This document shows positions 7,743 through 14,013 of a DNA stretch of 14,013 bases, one piece after another. Under the pieces are notes generated by a model, which worked only from the letters and a program-made list of their open reading frames with translations, searched no databases and was not told the DNA's origin. A program made the translations under genes and the position numbers. Numbering within the stretch: the first letter of the stretch is position 1; each line of letters starts with the position of its first letter. Source of the DNA: Bacteroidota bacterium (GTDB lineage Bacteria; Bacteroidota; Bacteroidia; B-17B0; B-17BO); the NCBI GenBank assembly GCA_947462425.1, contig CANHPI010000027.1, positions 1-14,013 on the forward strand, in the 5' to 3' direction.

Positions 7743-9461
7743 TTATTCTTTCATAAACTTACTGCTTAATAAACCTGCAGAGGTTTTTACAGTAATAAAG
7801 TAAACACCTGCAGACATTGAATTATTGAGGGAAAGTGTAAATTCATTATCTTTTTTTTCTGAAATGATATAATCAATTTGATTACCTAAAACATCAGTTA
7901 ATAAAATAGCTTCTGGTTTTTGATTTAAATATAATGTTATTTGATGCTGGGCTGGATTTGGAAAGATATTGAATTTAAATTCATTATTAATATCATTAAA
8001 TCCTGAGGTCAAATAACTGTTAGTGTTTATTGTTGTGTTTGTTACTATCGGTGGGTTGAAATCAAAATAGATATATGCTGTATTTTTAATTTCAGAATCT
8101 AAAATCAAATTGGGTAATTCGTCAATAGTATATGTAAAATATCCCTGACTATCATCTAAATTAATGCTAGATGGTGCTAAATTAATTCCACTAAATCTAA
8201 ATGCTACTTCTCTTGTTGTTGAATTAATAGAATAGGACACTGGATGACTTGAACCAATAAATCTAAAGGTAGATAAATCTAAATTTGCTGAAATAGTATC
8301 TTTAATTACCACATTCAAAGCAGGATAATTTCCATCATTTTGAAAACGAACAGTATATTGTAAATTCTCTTTTAAATTTGGATTAATATATCTTGGTAAA
8401 TTACAATTTTTGTCATTTGGATCGTATGAATTTAAAACAATCGTCGAGAATGATGAATTATTATAATTAAAATCTTGTTCTCCGATTGCTGAAACACTGA
8501 CTGAAAAATTGAGTATAGTTCCGGCTGGAGTACTTCCACTAAAAGAACAAGGAAACGAAACTGATGTTGTTCCATTTAAGTATGGAATTAAAACCGTAAC
8601 TGTATCATTTAAGAATGAAGAATTTGGTGTGTTGGTTAATATCGGTGTAATACCAGCTGGCATAGAAATTTTAATTATACTATTTGCATAATTACCACAT
8701 GAAATATTACAAATTCCAACTGAAACAAAACCACTCTGAATTGGTGCTAAAAATTGAAATGCTGATGCTGAAGTAACTTCTAAGTTTGGAATAATTCCAC
8801 TTCCATTACACTGTATAGTCATATTCATTGGTACGTTTTCAGCTCTACCTGTTAAGTCAAATGAGTTTATAACAAAGTTTGGTGATATTTGAGTATATCC
8901 ATTATTTTGCAGCCAATTACTATTTATACCAACAGTATAATTATTAGCTACATCCAATTCAGTATAATATTGATTGCCAAATGAGTTTTTTGGATAGATG
9001 GTAGTTGTTACACCAAGGTTATCGGTAATATCATACGGAACATTTGATAAGAAAGTTGCTGATGGATTCAATAAGGATATGATATTGAAAAATCCACAAT
9101 TGTTAGTGCTAGTAATTACCCATTCTATAGTTTGAGTTCCTACAAGTTGGCCACCTAACGTTCCACTAGTTACCTCTGTTACAGCGTTATAAACTCCAAC
9201 TTGAGAATAATCATGCTCAAACACATAACAATTTTGTGAATTTGGTGCCGAAAAAACCACCAAAGTATCTGAATCACCATCAGTCCAATCAACAATAATT
9301 TGAGCACCAGATTCGGCAAGTGCACCAGTTGTTAAACAGACTGACATATTAGAGTGACAGCCAATTCCGGGAACTGAGTTATAAAGTAAATTCAGAGAAT
9401 TAACTTGAGCATTTAAAACATTTACAGCTAATAATATGGCTAAACTTAATTTTAATTTCAT
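7743..9461 (-). CDS. secreted T9SS cargo protein with DUF11/DUF7619-like repeat and type A sorting domain
   Basis: The 572-residue protein has a signal peptide (1-18, cleavage after LNA), which directs it to the periplasm. A PKD-like stretch rich in DGDSDT-type residues follows (about 35-100), then a long beta-rich central part (about 120-345). Residues 346-475 begin with YDPND and end with a FDFNPPI motif, the pattern of the DUF11/DUF7619 'conserved repeat' module common in Bacteroidota surface proteins. Residues about 497-572 form a type A C-terminal sorting domain (FPNPA motif, a VLG-type strand, GVYFITV, terminal SSKFMKE), so export across the outer membrane by the type IX system is expected. 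No enzyme motif is visible and the binding target is unknown; an adhesive or structural role is inference. No clear promoter was found upstream. It shares orientation with the 234-residue cargo gene but is separated from it by a terminator. Confidence 0.88.
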   Translation of the reverse strand: MKLKLSLAILLAVNVLNAQVNSLNLLYNSVPGIGCHSNMSVCLTTGALAESGAQIIVDWTDGDSDTLVVFSAPNSQNCYVFEHDYSQVGVYNAVTEVTSGTLGGQLVGTQTIEWVITSTNNCGFFNIISLLNPSATFLSNVPYDITDNLGVTTTIYPKNSFGNQYYTELDVANNYTVGINSNWLQNNGYTQISPNFVINSFDLTGRAENVPMNMTIQCNGSGIIPNLEVTSASAFQFLAPIQSGFVSVGICNISCGNYANSIIKISMPAGITPILTNTPNSSFLNDTVTVLIPYLNGTTSVSFPCSFSGSTPAGTILNFSVSVSAIGEQDFNYNNSSFSTIVLNSYDPNDKNCNLPRYINPNLKENLQYTVRFQNDGNYPALNVVIKDTISANLDLSTFRFIGSSHPVSYSINSTTREVAFRFSGINLAPSSINLDDSQGYFTYTIDELPNLILDSEIKNTAYIYFDFNPPIVTNTTINTNSYLTSGFNDINNEFKFNIFPNPAQHQITLYLNQKPEAILLTDVLGNQIDYIISEKKDNEFTLSLNNSMSAGVYFITVKTSAGLLSSKFMKE

Positions 9462-9471
9462 ATCTAGATAT
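9460..9471. repeat. perfect 12-bp palindrome overlapping a start codon
   Basis: ATATCTAGATAT is self-complementary and overlaps the ATG (minus strand, 9461-9459) of the 572-residue T9SS protein. In the mRNA it places the start codon at the edge of a possible weak hairpin or a DNA-binding half-site pair. No second copy was seen in the window. Confidence 0.4.
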
Positions 9472-9484
9472 TTATTGTTTTTTA

Positions 9485-9502
9485 TCCCGATAACTATCGA
9501 GA
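9485..9502. repeat. TCCCGATA-AC-TATCGAGA inverted repeat in the leader of the 572-aa gene
   Basis: On the minus strand TCTCGATA and TATCGGGA pair over 8 bp, with one G-U pair and a 2-base nominal loop. It is GC-richer than its surroundings. It resembles the CCCGATAGCTATCGGG palindromes I recall scattered between Bacteroidota genes, but only one copy is visible here. An A-rich rather than U-rich flank follows it in the minus-strand direction, so it does not look like a terminator. Confidence 0.45.
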
Positions 9503-9700
9503 GTCATATTGTTTAGCTAGTTTAATCATTTATGATTGGGTAAACCAAGCTATATAATATATGGTAATGATTAATTGCAAAAAAATATTATTTAAAAAAA
9601 TTGAACTCACTTCATTTTTATGCAAAAAAACAAAAAAAAATATGACACAATACTAAAGTATTTTTAGAGAATTATCAGAAATTAAAATAAAAATATAAGC

Positions 9701-9725
9701 AACCTCACTAATTATTAGCGAGGTT
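9701..9725 (-). terminator. Rho-independent terminator of the 234-aa T9SS gene
   Basis: AACCTC-A-CTAAT-T-ATTAG-C-GAGGTT is an almost perfect 25-base inverted repeat. On the + strand the internal A/C pair is a mismatch, but in minus-strand RNA it becomes a G-U pair, giving a continuous stem of up to 12 bp (realistically 11 bp with a 3-base loop). A U-rich stretch follows in the minus-strand direction, after a short GCUUA. It begins 49 bases past the stop at 9774, in the correct orientation for that gene. Confidence 0.75.
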
Positions 9726-9773
9726 TCACCCAATTATAGATTAGTAATTACTTTTAAAATAAAATTAAAGAAA

Positions 9774-10478
9774 TTAATCTTTAATAAATTTCTTAGTAGT
9801 TACATTTGCACCATCGTTTACTTGTAAAAAGTAAACGCCTTTATTTAATGAGCTAATATTGATAATTGTTTGAGGAGTATAATTAGCATCATGTGCTAAA
9901 ACAATTTTACCTAAAGCATCAATAACTTGCACTTTACCAAAATGAGTAGTTGAAGAAATAAATAATTCAGATGTTGCTGGATTTGGTGAAATGAAAAAGT
10001 TAGAAACCTGATTAAGAGGTTGAATTCCTGCTGTTCCAGTTACCGTTAATGGCCATGTGCCAGAAACTGGAACAGCCCCGGCACTCGTATTTGCTATTAT
10101 ACTTGCTGTAACCGTATAACTTCCAGCAGAACCAAGTGCAGGAGTTCCTGAAATAAGCACACAACCATGAGATCCTCCAACAATGATTCCACTAGTAGGA
10201 TTTGTAGAAGAGTTTAATCCTGCTGGTAAGCCAGTAACAGCAGTTACCGTAGCATCTGTAATGGTTGCAAAACCACCTAAGGCACTTGTACCAATACTTA
10301 CTTGAATATTAGTTGTATAGGGAGTTGATTCGGATGCATTTGGTAATGGTGTGGCAGTTGCTGGTGATGTACAATATCCTAAAGTTGCCATTGAACATGT
10401 AGGTGCAATAGTACATTGAGCAGTTAACTGAAATAAACCGCCTATCAATAAAGAAGCAAAAAGTAAAGTTGTTTTCAT
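9774..10478 (-). CDS. small secreted T9SS cargo protein with Ig-like domain and type A sorting domain
   Basis: The 234-residue protein starts with a clear signal peptide (about 1-20, ending LTAQ). The next residue is Cys21, but the preceding residues do not make a lipobox. Residues about 45-148 look like an Ig-like domain of the He_PIG type, seen in VTGLPAGLNS (81-90) and LISGTPALGSAGSYTVTA (108-125). Residues 161-234 form a type A T9SS sorting domain (FFISPNPATS, a VQVIDALGKIV strand, LNKGVYFLQV, terminal KKFIKD). The whole mature part is little more than one Ig-like domain plus the export signal, with Cys-rich residues near the N-terminus (21, 28, 36). No catalytic motif is seen; binding or surface display is inference. 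It has its own promoter and terminator, so it is probably a single-gene unit. Base composition is less AT-rich than the left-hand operon (about 40% G+C in a sampled line). Confidence 0.88.
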   Translation of the reverse strand: MKTTLLFASLLIGGLFQLTAQCTIAPTCSMATLGYCTSPATATPLPNASESTPYTTNIQVSIGTSALGGFATITDATVTAVTGLPAGLNSSTNPTSGIIVGGSHGCVLISGTPALGSAGSYTVTASIIANTSAGAVPVSGTWPLTVTGTAGIQPLNQVSNFFISPNPATSELFISSTTHFGKVQVIDALGKIVLAHDANYTPQTIINISSLNKGVYFLQVNDGANVTTKKFIKD

Positions 10479-10500
10479 GTTTAAAGTTTTAAAAGTTTAC

Positions 10501-10533
10501 CAAATTTAACTAAAATAAAATTATGAAATCAAA
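10501..10533 (-). promoter_or_regulatory. Bacteroidota-type promoter for the 234-aa T9SS gene
   Basis: Read on the minus strand, TTTG (10533-10530) is followed after 21 bases by TAAATTTG (10508-10501), an exact -7 consensus match. The predicted start of transcription, about 10495, leaves a leader of roughly 17 bases before the ATG at 10478. The rest of the 154-base intergenic gap is AT-rich and has two CAATTGTT copies (10547 and 10603). Confidence 0.6.
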
Positions 10534-10632
10534 TGAATACGTAAATCAATTGTTTACCATATACAAGCAACCCATTTATAATTAATAAATTTTGTATTTT
10601 TACAATTGTTAGAACTTTACTTTTTATAAAAT

Positions 10633-11856
10633 TTGAATCTTTCTTTTTTCATAGCTAAGCGTTATTTAATTTCTAAAAAATCTAACAATGCTATCAATGT
10701 TATTTCCTGGATTAGCATTATTGCAATAGCTATTACAACAGCTGCCTTAATTATTGTACTTTCAGCTATGAATGGCTTAACAGCTGTTGTGGCCGATCTT
10801 TATAATGCTATCGAGCCCGATATAAAAATCACGGCAATCCATTCTAAATACATTACCAATAAACAAGAACTCACTAATAAAATAAAATCTAATTTAGGAA
10901 TTAAAGGAATCTCCTACTCTATCGAGGAAAACGCTTTAATTAAACTAGATGATAAACAAGCCGTTATAACTGTAAAAGGTGTTGATTCTGAATTTAAAAA
11001 TTTAACTCAATTTGATACCGTTCTTGTAGAGGGCTCTTATCTTTTCTTACTCAATAATCAAAATTATGGTGTTTTTGGAAAAGGTATCGCTAATAAATTA
11101 GGTATAAATTTAAATGACTTTTTTTCACCTATTTCCATTTATGCTCCTATTCGTGGAAAGGTAGAAAGCATCAATCCAGAAGATGCTTTTAATAAATTAT
11201 CAATTAGTCCGTCAGGTATTTTTTCTTTAAACGATGACTTTGATTTTAAATATGTACTCATCGATTTAAAAGCTGCTCAAGAATTATTTGGTTGCCCAAA
11301 TGCGTTTTCAATTATTGAATTAAGCGTTAAAGATAAAGATCAGATAAATGTAATTCAAAATCAATTACAATTGGCTTTAGGTCCAAATTATCTAATTAAA
11401 AACCGTTACCAATCAAATGATCTGTTATTTAAAACCTTGGAAACAGAAAAATTATGGACTTTTTTAATTTTAGCTTTTATTTTAGTTATTGCCACATTCA
11501 ATATCATTGGCGCATTAACCATGTTAATTATTGAAAAGAAAAAAGACATTAAAACATTGTATAATTTAGGAGCGGATCAAAAATTCATTCGAAATATTTT
11601 TATGCAGGAAGGTTTTCTAATTACTTCAGTTGGTGCAATTTCAGGATTAATTATTGGGCTAATAGTTTGTGTTTTACAACAACAATTTCATTTCGTAACA
11701 TTTGATGACCAATACGTCATACCTTATTATCCGATAATTATGCAATTCAAAGACTTCGTTTGGATACTTGGAGTAGTAATGGGAATTGGTTTTTTAGCAG
11801 CAATTTATCCTGTAAGAGTATTTACAAAAAATGATGTATTTCATCTTAAGGACTAA
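10633..11856 (+). CDS. FtsX-like ABC transporter permease (LolC/LolE type)
   Basis: This 407-residue inner-membrane protein has the MacB/LolE permease topology: one N-terminal membrane helix (about 21-44), a large periplasmic domain (about 45-272), then three helices (about 275-300, 328-348, 374-394). The EKKKDIKTLYNLGA segment (301-314), between helices 2 and 3, is the cytoplasmic coupling loop that contacts the ATPase. LolCDE-type complexes release lipoproteins for outer-membrane transport; the ATPase partner is not in the window. It starts at TTG: the in-frame stop TAA lies two codons upstream, the next in-frame ATG would delete the first helix, and the N-terminal sequence (NLSFFIAKRYLISKKSNNAI) matches the family start. 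No convincing promoter is seen, only a 7-of-8 match at 10595-10602. The stop overlaps that of the convergent CvfB-like gene by 4 bases. Its exact substrate is not provable from sequence. Confidence 0.9.
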   Translation: MNLSFFIAKRYLISKKSNNAINVISWISIIAIAITTAALIIVLSAMNGLTAVVADLYNAIEPDIKITAIHSKYITNKQELTNKIKSNLGIKGISYSIEENALIKLDDKQAVITVKGVDSEFKNLTQFDTVLVEGSYLFLLNNQNYGVFGKGIANKLGINLNDFFSPISIYAPIRGKVESINPEDAFNKLSISPSGIFSLNDDFDFKYVLIDLKAAQELFGCPNAFSIIELSVKDKDQINVIQNQLQLALGPNYLIKNRYQSNDLLFKTLETEKLWTFLILAFILVIATFNIIGALTMLIIEKKKDIKTLYNLGADQKFIRNIFMQEGFLITSVGAISGLIIGLIVCVLQQQFHFVTFDDQYVIPYYPIIMQFKDFVWILGVVMGIGFLAAIYPVRVFTKNDVFHLKD

Positions 11857-12716
11857 ACTCCTTTTATTTCTTCCCCTTCTTTACTAATAACCAAACGTAT
11901 ACCATCAGGATGAATTGTAATTTTACGCTGACGATATAAAATACCAATTGATTTTTTATATGTAGCTTTACTCATGTCAAATCGTCTTTCGATTAAATCT
12001 GGGGATGATTTATCGGTTAATTCTAAGAAACCATCGTGAGTAATTAAATATTCTAATATTTTTTCAGTGGAAGAAAGAACATGTTTAAATCCAACCTTTT
12101 GTAAACTTAAATCAATTAAATTTCCCTCTCTTATTAATTTAATATAACCTTTAGTATCATCACCAACCGCTAAATCAGTAAAAATATCATTATGATAAAT
12201 CAATCCCTTGTGCATACCATTTATAACACAGGTATAACCTAAATCTGTTTCGTTATAAACTAATAAATCAACTTCTTCTCCTTGTTCAACATGCAACGTT
12301 TCGTTGCTGATAAATTTATTTATTTTACTGGAAGCAACAATTCGCTCTGATAATTCATCTAAATAAATAAACACAACATAACTCTGCCCTTCAATCATTT
12401 TTTGTTTTTGTTCTTTAAAAGGAACAAATAAATCTTTTTCTAAACCCCAATCTAAAAAAGCACCAACCCGTGATACTTCAGAAACATTTAAATAAGCAAA
12501 CTGATTTATTTCAACATAAGGCTTTAGTCGTGTGGCAATAATTCTATCTTCAGAATCTTTATAAATAAACACCTCAATTTCGTCTCCAACTTTAAAATCG
12601 GGCTCAATGCATTTATTTGGCAATAATACCACCTCATTTTCATCATCGCCCAAAAACATGCCGGGAGGTGTTTGTCTTAGTATAGTTAAGGTGTTTGTTT
12701 TTCCTATCTGAATCAT
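11853..12716 (-). CDS. CvfB/YitL-family S1-domain RNA-binding protein
   Basis: The frame is open to 12788, but I place the start at 12716 (287 residues). The resulting N-terminus (MIQIGKTNTLTILRQTPPG) is the family's conserved beginning, the extra 24 residues are an unconserved hydrophobic stretch, and a -7-like box lies inside that extension. Three S1-like OB domains are visible: about 1-66, 68-132 (core VSRVGAFLDWGLEKDLFVPF) and 143-206 (core YTCVINGMHKGLIYHNDIF). A winged-helix domain follows (about 212-277, with IERRFDMSKATYKKSIGILY). Relatives are S. aureus CvfB, which affects virulence factor expression, and B. subtilis YitL; the fold binds RNA in the cytoplasm. Its targets here are unknown. 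It converges with the permease gene, sharing a 4-base overlap, and diverges from the choice-of-anchor L gene. Confidence 0.9.
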   Translation of the reverse strand: MIQIGKTNTLTILRQTPPGMFLGDDENEVVLLPNKCIEPDFKVGDEIEVFIYKDSEDRIIATRLKPYVEINQFAYLNVSEVSRVGAFLDWGLEKDLFVPFKEQKQKMIEGQSYVVFIYLDELSERIVASSKINKFISNETLHVEQGEEVDLLVYNETDLGYTCVINGMHKGLIYHNDIFTDLAVGDDTKGYIKLIREGNLIDLSLQKVGFKHVLSSTEKILEYLITHDGFLELTDKSSPDLIERRFDMSKATYKKSIGILYRQRKITIHPDGIRLVISKEGEEIKGV

Positions 12717-12731
12717 TGCTCTAAATTTTGG

Positions 12732-12739
12732 TAAAGATA
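12732..12739 (-). promoter_or_regulatory. possible -7 promoter element of the CvfB-like gene
   Basis: On the minus strand this reads TATCTTTA, a 7-of-8 match to TAnnTTTG, 15 bases before the ATG at 12716. No well-spaced -33 TTG was found, so the call is weak. Its main value is that it supports the 12716 start over the longer frame. Confidence 0.35.
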
Positions 12740-12785
12740 TGATTTTAGACCCAAATAAAAGGATAATTAAAATAACGTATATATT

Positions 12786-12814
12786 CACTAATTAAAAAGG
12801 TAGTTCCACTAATT
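12786..12814 (+). repeat. two CACTAATT direct repeats 21 bp apart
   Basis: CACTAATT occurs at 12786-12793 and 12807-12814, a centre-to-centre distance of 21 bp, about two helical turns. The second copy lies between the -33 and -7 elements proposed for the + strand gene. This could be a regulator site or chance in AT-rich DNA. Confidence 0.3.
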
Positions 12815-12832
12815 TTAGATAATTTAAATTTG
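12804..12832 (+). promoter_or_regulatory. possible promoter for the choice-of-anchor L gene
   Basis: TAAATTTG at 12825-12832 is an exact -7 consensus match. The best upstream element is TTC at 12804-12806 with an 18-base spacer, one base off TTG. The predicted leader is about 54 bases and contains a small inverted repeat, GATTATT-T-AATAATC (12863-12877). The gap 12717-12891 holds nothing else I recognise apart from the repeats noted. Confidence 0.4.
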
Positions 12833-12891
12833 CTTTACTTATCCATTTATTTTATATTTAAAGATTATTTAATAATCATTTTAATATTTAT

Positions 12892-14013
12892 ATGAAAAAA
12901 ATATTTTTAATTATTTTTTTTCTAAGTTCATTATCGCATTTTTTTGGACAGATAACTACTGCCATAAATCCAAGTATTGCACAAATGCAAGCTTTATTGC
13001 AAGGTAATGGAGTAGTTGTTTCTGGGTTATCAATTACCTGTCCTGCTGGAGCCTATGCCACCTTTGCTAATGGAAATAGTGCTTTAGGCGGAACCTTAAA
13101 TTCGGGAATTTTATTAACAACCGGAAGTGCGGCCAATGTTGCAGGTCCTCCATCAGGATTTAATAGTATAGATAATTCATTTAGTGGAGGGAGTGGTTCT
13201 GCTTTAGGTGATGTATTAACAGGTAATGGCCCTGGAAGTTCTTATGATGGCTGCTATATCAATTTTTTAATTACTCCAAGTTGTGCCACTCTCAGTATTA
13301 ATTATGTTTTTGCCTCCGAAGAATATCCTGAATTTGCTACAGGTTCAATAAATGATGTGTTTGGTTTTGTGATAAGTGGTCCTAATCCTGCTGGTGGAAA
13401 CTTCAATCAAACTAATATTGCAACATTACCTGGCACAACAACTCCTGTTTCAATTCAAAATGTAAACAATGGTAGCGCAAATACAGGACCTTGTAAAAAT
13501 TGCGCCTATTATATAGCCGATCCTCCAGGGTTAATATATGATGGAAAAACAACTGTATTAACAGCATCAACCGTTGTTACCCCTTGCCAAACATATACAA
13601 TGACTATTGGAGTTTGGGACGATTCGGATGGTATTTATGACTCTGGTGTGTTTTTAGATGTAAATGGTTTGTCTTGTGCTAATCAGCCTAATATTATAGC
13701 AACTGTAAATCCTACAACAACGTGTGGTCCTCAAACTGTAACATTAACAGCATCTGGATTGGGAGCAACGGGGACATATACTTGGTCAGCACCTGCCTCA
13801 GGTGGATTAGCTGCCACAAGTGGCTCTGTGGTTACAGCCAATCCTACAGCCGCAACTACCTATACAGTTAAATATTCTGACATTAATACGTGTCCAGGAT
13901 TTCCTGTAACTCAAACTGTCTCCATAGCTTTTTCTAATCCTCCGGCATTACCGGTAAGTCAAACTCCCACTGGTGCAATTTGCGCAGGACAAACTGTAAC
14001 ATTAACAGCCTCA
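12892..14013 (+). CDS. secreted choice-of-anchor L protein with Ig-like repeats, N-terminal part (3' end outside window)
   Basis: The frame starts at ATG 12892 and stays open to the window edge (374 residues seen). A signal peptide covers about 1-20 (Lys-rich start, hydrophobic core, ending FFGQ). Residues about 25-260 match the choice-of-anchor L domain of Bacteroidota and other bacteria. Recognisable pieces are the SGILLTTG strand (71-78), VFASEEYPEF (139-148), NDVFGFVISG (154-163), a PVSIQNVNNG stretch (185-194), and the end SGVFLDVNGLSC (251-262). From about 270 on, Ig/PKD-like modules of about 86 residues begin, each with a Cys followed by QTVTLTAS and a YTWSAP-like strand. Proteins of this class are usually large and end in a T9SS sorting domain or another anchor, which would lie beyond the edge. 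Function is probably surface display or adhesion (inference). No catalytic motif is seen. Confidence 0.88.
   Translation, partial: MKKIFLIIFFLSSLSHFFGQITTAINPSIAQMQALLQGNGVVVSGLSITCPAGAYATFANGNSALGGTLNSGILLTTGSAANVAGPPSGFNSIDNSFSGGSGSALGDVLTGNGPGSSYDGCYINFLITPSCATLSINYVFASEEYPEFATGSINDVFGFVISGPNPAGGNFNQTNIATLPGTTTPVSIQNVNNGSANTGPCKNCAYYIADPPGLIYDGKTTVLTASTVVTPCQTYTMTIGVWDDSDGIYDSGVFLDVNGLSCANQPNIIATVNPTTTCGPQTVTLTASGLGATGTYTWSAPASGGLAATSGSVVTANPTAATTYTVKYSDINTCPGFPVTQTVSIAFSNPPALPVSQTPTGAICAGQTVTLTAS
13732..14009 (+). repeat. 20-bp direct repeat marking tandem Ig-like modules
   Basis: The same 20 bases, beginning CAAACTGTAACATT, occur at 13732-13751 and 13990-14009, in the same frame and 258 bases (86 codons) apart. 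Both encode QTVTLTA at the start of an Ig-like module. The identity at nucleotide level suggests recent duplication or gene conversion of modules, with more copies likely beyond the window. Confidence 0.7.

Larger units (their letters stand above)
9462..9773. other. AT-rich intergenic region between two T9SS cargo genes
   Basis: This 312-base gap contains no credible coding frame on either strand. Its right end holds the terminator of the 234-residue gene (9701-9725). The middle is dominated by A tracts on the + strand, including two TGCAAAAAAA copies near 9577 and 9619. Its left end is the untranslated leader of the 572-residue gene, with a palindrome at 9485-9502. Only a degenerate -7 box (TAGCTTGG on the minus strand, near 9550) could be found for that gene, without a well-placed -33 partner. 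No RNA gene was recognised. Confidence 0.6.

Noticed and set aside
8509..8691. Plus-strand 60-codon frame inside the 572-aa T9SS gene
   Set aside because: It is a shadow frame antisense to a clear signal-peptide and sorting-domain protein, with no independent support.
9577..9640. A-tract region with two TGCAAAAAAA copies as a regulatory array
   Set aside because: Homopolymer runs of this kind are expected in AT-rich intergenic DNA, and neither copy forms a correctly spaced promoter or terminator.
7743..10478. Mobile element or cargo island carrying the two T9SS genes
   Set aside because: No transposase, integrase, terminal inverted repeats or target-site duplication was found at its edges. 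Only the placement and composition are suggestive.
10628..10635. TTG-N19-AAAATTTG as a promoter of the permease gene
   Set aside because: Although the spacing fits, the -7 box would include the TTG start codon and put transcription inside the gene, removing the first membrane helix.
12717..12788. 24-residue N-terminal hydrophobic extension of the CvfB-like protein
   Set aside because: The family begins at MIQIGKTNTL, a cytoplasmic RNA-binding protein needs no membrane helix, and a -7-like promoter box lies inside the extension.

Overview
The window looks like chromosomal DNA from a low-G+C member of the Bacteroidota. Four things point there: AT-rich coding sequence with no Shine-Dalgarno sites, promoter elements of the Bacteroidota type (TTG/TTTG about 19-21 bases upstream of TAnnTTTG), secreted proteins with type A C-terminal sorting domains of the type IX secretion system (T9SS), and a choice-of-anchor L protein. 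The order within the phylum cannot be fixed from this sequence.

Left block (1-7707, all + strand). Four genes are packed head to tail: the C-terminal part of an M1-aminopeptidase-like protein ending in a probable outer-membrane beta-barrel (cut by the left edge), an LtaS-type membrane sulfatase-fold phosphotransferase, a FAD/NAD(P) oxidoreductase that has lost both redox-active cysteines, and a membrane-anchored TPR-SpoIIE phosphatase starting at TTG. Gaps are 3, -1 and 11 bases, so they are probably co-transcribed. rbfA follows with its own promoter, whose -7 box lies only 4 bases before the ATG.

Middle block (7743-10478, - strand). Two signal-peptide-bearing T9SS cargo proteins (572 and 234 aa) are separated by a 312-base AT-rich gap. 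The gap holds a strong terminator for the upstream gene and a short palindrome resembling an interspersed element. These genes sit between rbfA and the FtsX/LolE-type permease gene, which I recall as often adjacent in this phylum.

Right block (10633-14013). An FtsX/LolE-like permease (+, TTG start) converges with a CvfB-family S1-domain RNA-binding protein (-), their stop codons overlapping by 4 bases. Divergently from the latter starts a secreted choice-of-anchor L protein with Ig-like repeats, running off the right edge.

No mobile element, CRISPR array, tRNA or rRNA gene was seen. Most genes are housekeeping or envelope functions. The clearest oddities are the cysteine-free oxidoreductase with a new cysteine-rich tail, the almost leaderless rbfA, and the placement of the T9SS genes. 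I found no convincing previously undescribed multi-gene system.
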